From the NCBI RefSeq assembly GCF_039537265.1, contig NZ_BAABAE010000003.1, forward strand, positions 1,434,867-1,498,866: a stretch of 64,000 bases of DNA, written 5' to 3'. The notes beneath the pieces were generated by a model that saw only the letters and a program-made list of their open reading frames with translations, was not told the origin of the DNA and ran no database searches. This document shows, one piece after another, positions 62,499 to 64,000 of the stretch; position 1 is the first letter of the stretch, and each line of letters begins with the position of its first letter. Origin of the DNA: Terrimesophilobacter bigeumensis. GTDB lineage: Bacteria > Actinomycetota > Actinomycetes > Actinomycetales > Microbacteriaceae. Both the position numbers and the translations under genes were made by a program.

Positions 62499-62561
62499 TC
62501 GCGCGGGAGTTTTCCTCGCGCGCGGGCGAGAATGGACCCGCGTGGGACGAATTGACCCGCG
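62499..62561. repeat. 63-bp repeated intergenic element, copy B
   Basis: Second copy, starting six bases after the alcohol dehydrogenase stop and ending 22 bases before the RraA-like start. The second hairpin is kept by a wobble pair (CGTGGG with CCCGCG), and the first by CGCGGG/CCCGCG (62521-62526 with 62537-62542), so structure is conserved where sequence drifts. Confidence 0.75.
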
Positions 62562-62583
62562 CAGGAGCCCGAGGAGACCCACC

Positions 62584-63273
62584 GTGCCCGACACCGTCCC
62601 GCCACTCCCGACCGCCGCGATCGTCGATGCCGCAGTCCGTCTCGGCATCCGGGTCGCCACGGGTCCGGCGTCCCTGCGACCGCTCCTCCCCGGGCGAATC
62701 TTCGCAGGGCCGTCGATGCCGGTCACGCACCTCGGAAGCGTCGACGTCATCCTCGAGACGATCGACGACTCCCCCGCCGGCGGAGTGCTCGTGATCGACA
62801 ACGGCGGTCGCGACGACGAGGCCTGCGTGGGCGACCTCATCGTGCTCGAGGCGAAGCTCGCGGCGCTCGCCGGCGTCGTCATCTGGGGGCGCCACCGCGA
62901 CACCGCCCAGCTTCTCCAGATCGGGCTGCCGCTGCACAGCCTCGGCGCCTACCCCTACGGCCCGCGCCGCATCCCACCCGCCGGGCGACGGATGGCGACG
63001 GCATTCCTCGACGGCGCGCCCGTGAGCGAAGCCGACGAGATCGTCGCGGATGACGACGGAGTGCTCATCGTCGGCCCGGAACGGCGCGAGGAGCTCTACG
63101 AGACGGCCAGGGGCATCCTGAGCACGGAAACGGCCCAGGCCGACCGGATGCGCTCGGGCACCGACCTGCGCACCCAGCTCGACTTCGCCGGCTACCGCCG
63201 CAAGCAGGAGTCCGACCCGAGCCTGACGCTGCGACGACACCTGCAGGACACCGGCAGCGCGATCGAGACCTGA
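62584..63273 (+). CDS. RraA-like family protein
   Basis: 229 aa from GTG 62584, with GAGGAG upstream. The RraA fold is shown by GVLVIDNGGRDDEACVGDLI and GVVIWGRHRDTAQLLQIGLP (the G-x-x-R-D block). Family members are aldolases (4-hydroxy-4-methyl-2-oxoglutarate) or RNase E inhibitors. The catalytic Arg/Asp pair of the aldolases (here RDDEACVGD and GRHRDT) is kept, so an aldolase or related lyase is plausible. RNase E inhibition is unlikely to be the ancestral role here. It may be co-regulated with the dehydrogenase by the shared element. Confidence 0.8.
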   Translation: MPDTVPPLPTAAIVDAAVRLGIRVATGPASLRPLLPGRIFAGPSMPVTHLGSVDVILETIDDSPAGGVLVIDNGGRDDEACVGDLIVLEAKLAALAGVVIWGRHRDTAQLLQIGLPLHSLGAYPYGPRRIPPAGRRMATAFLDGAPVSEADEIVADDDGVLIVGPERREELYETARGILSTETAQADRMRSGTDLRTQLDFAGYRRKQESDPSLTLRRHLQDTGSAIET

Positions 63274-63355
63274 GGCGTCCGAGTCGCGGTTAACCGATTT
63301 TGGCCGACATGTCAATGCCTTGACGTTCCCCCCGACACGAACCCACCATGGATCG

Positions 63356-63601
63356 ATGAAGGAATTGCAGTACCCGGGGGGACAGATCGTCGTCGAGGAT
63401 GCCGTCGCCGACGCGATCGGGGAGCTTGCCTCGACCCTAGGCGAAACCGGCATGTCGGCATCCATCGAGATTCGCGCCGCAGACCAGGCCTCCGCGATCC
63501 GCATCGAGATCGGCAGGGACCACCGCAACGGGCGCAACCACGTCCTCCACGCTCGGCCGGCGCGCGGCGAAGGCAGCCATTTCGGACTCGACGACCTCTA
63601 G
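63356..63601 (+). CDS. Small conserved-looking protein, function unknown
   Basis: 81 aa from ATG 63356. An earlier ATG (63348) is out of frame and stops after three codons. Sequence is mixed alpha/beta with MKELQYPGGQIVVEDAVADA at the start and no membrane segment, cysteine or recognised motif. It lies nine bases before the next small gene and probably shares its transcript. TTGACG at 63320-63325 and the palindrome CGGTTAACCG at 63287-63296 lie upstream. Confidence 0.6.
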   Translation: MKELQYPGGQIVVEDAVADAIGELASTLGETGMSASIEIRAADQASAIRIEIGRDHRNGRNHVLHARPARGEGSHFGLDDL

Positions 63602-63610
63602 GAGAGACAG

Positions 63611-63934
63611 ATGGGCTTCCTGCTCTACGGTCGGCCTGCGGAAGAGATCGAGATCGAGGATCGAACGCTCGCCCACATCAAGATCGTCATCCTCGCGAAA
63701 CTGAGGAGGGGCGAATCGTTCGCGTTCTCGTTCGAGCACGACCCGAGCGACGACGCTGGGAGATCGACGATCTGGTTGAACCCCGCGATTCCGCTCAGGT
63801 TCAAGTTCGAGGAGGAACGCCAGCCGGAGCTCGATCGACGCTGGCTCGAACTGCTCGTCTCCGCCGCCAACAGCGTCGACGGCCTACGGCTCATCCCTGA
63901 ACCGGAGGAATCGCACCCTCCGAGCGCCGACTAG
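63611..63934 (+). CDS. DUF7882-like small actinobacterial protein
   Basis: 107 aa with GAGAGACAG before the ATG. The pattern MGFLLYGRPAEEIEIEDRTL, then LAHIKIVILAKLRRGESFAF, and RSTIWLNPAIPLRFKFEEE matches a small family common in Microbacteriaceae and relatives. As I recall, some database entries mislabel it ATP-dependent DNA ligase; nothing here supports ligase activity. Cytosolic. Its TAG stop overlaps the stop of a convergent gene running off the right edge. Confidence 0.75.
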   Translation: MGFLLYGRPAEEIEIEDRTLAHIKIVILAKLRRGESFAFSFEHDPSDDAGRSTIWLNPAIPLRFKFEEERQPELDRRWLELLVSAANSVDGLRLIPEPEESHPPSAD

Positions 63935-64000
63935 GTGTACTGACCCGGATCGTTGTTGACGTAGGAGAGACCTCCGTAGTCGAGTTGGAGCTGTCTAGTT
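63931..64000 (-). CDS. 3' end of a leftward gene cut by the window edge
   Basis: The minus strand is open from the right edge to TAG at 63933-63931, giving 22 residues ending LDYGGLSYVNNDPGQYT. The Tyr/Asn/Gly-rich tail looks like a secreted or surface protein end, but no family can be named. The CTAG overlap with the preceding gene matches four other convergent pairs in the window, which supports it being real. Confidence 0.55.
   Translation of the reverse strand, partial: TRQLQLDYGGLSYVNNDPGQYT

Noticed and set aside
63611..63934. ATP-dependent DNA ligase
   Set aside because: A 107-aa protein with no KxDG nucleotidyl-transferase motif; the name appears to be a propagated mislabel.

Overview
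The window reads as a stretch of chromosome from a high-GC actinobacterium, most likely of the family Microbacteriaceae. The support is the strong GC bias at third codon positions; an Asn/Arg/Gln-rich insert in Rho; a single-chain Kgd-type 2-oxoglutarate decarboxylase; a SigR/SigH-RsrA thiol-stress pair divergent from aroA-rsgA-hisN; a GuaB1-type IMPDH relative with CBS domains; and MetX/MetY methionine synthesis. I see no rRNA, tRNA, CRISPR array, insertion sequence or phage gene. The window is densely coded: no gap without a gene exceeds about 170 bases. The largest gaps are rho/thrB at 17645-17814, hisN/lipoprotein at 59072-59208 and guaB1/kgd at 47517-47630.

Region 1 (1-25012) is mostly a leftward housekeeping block. 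After a truncated oxidoreductase, an aldo/keto reductase and ogt come yaaA and the complete F1Fo ATP synthase operon (atpI-like, atpB-E-F-H-A-G-D-C). Upstream of it are a WecA/TagO-type glycan-lipid transferase, threonylcarbamoyl-AMP synthase, prmC, a DUF1801 protein, prfA, rho, and the aspartate-family genes thrB-thrC-hom-lysA, then mnmA and a cysteine desulfurase. PrmC modifies the GGQ motif of the RF1 encoded nearby, and the desulfurase can supply sulfur to MnmA.

Region 2 (25071-47516) is more mixed: glgX, a VOC protein, a GNAT acetyltransferase, an ABC exporter, ung, an MFS transporter plus M20 amidohydrolase pair, a membrane acyltransferase, metY-metX, a lipoprotein, and a three-gene signalling unit (histidine kinase, kinase-like membrane protein, LuxR-type regulator). 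A GT87-type mannosyltransferase, nnrD, two CNNM/CBS transport proteins and guaB1 follow. Homoserine made by hom in region 1 feeds thrB-thrC and metX-metY.

Region 3 (47631-64000) has kgd, a MarR regulator divergent from an F420-reductase-like gene, an OmpR-type two-component system, rsrA and sigH divergent from aroA-rsgA-hisN, a septum-formation-type lipoprotein, a DHA2 efflux pump, an alcohol dehydrogenase, an RraA-like protein and two small conserved genes. The right edge cuts the 3' end of a leftward gene.

I did not find an obviously new multi-gene system. The most notable non-textbook signals are small. They are a 63-bp element repeated at two adjacent gene junctions (61373-61435 and 62499-62561); a 24-bp-arm hairpin at 27606-27668; a SigR-consensus promoter whose -35 lies inside the first codons of aroA; a duplicated palindromic operator between marR and its neighbour; a kinase-like partner protein in the three-gene signalling unit; enrichment of the hexamer GGATGC/GCATCC; and four-base CTAG/CTAA stop-codon overlaps at five of the eight convergent gene pairs.
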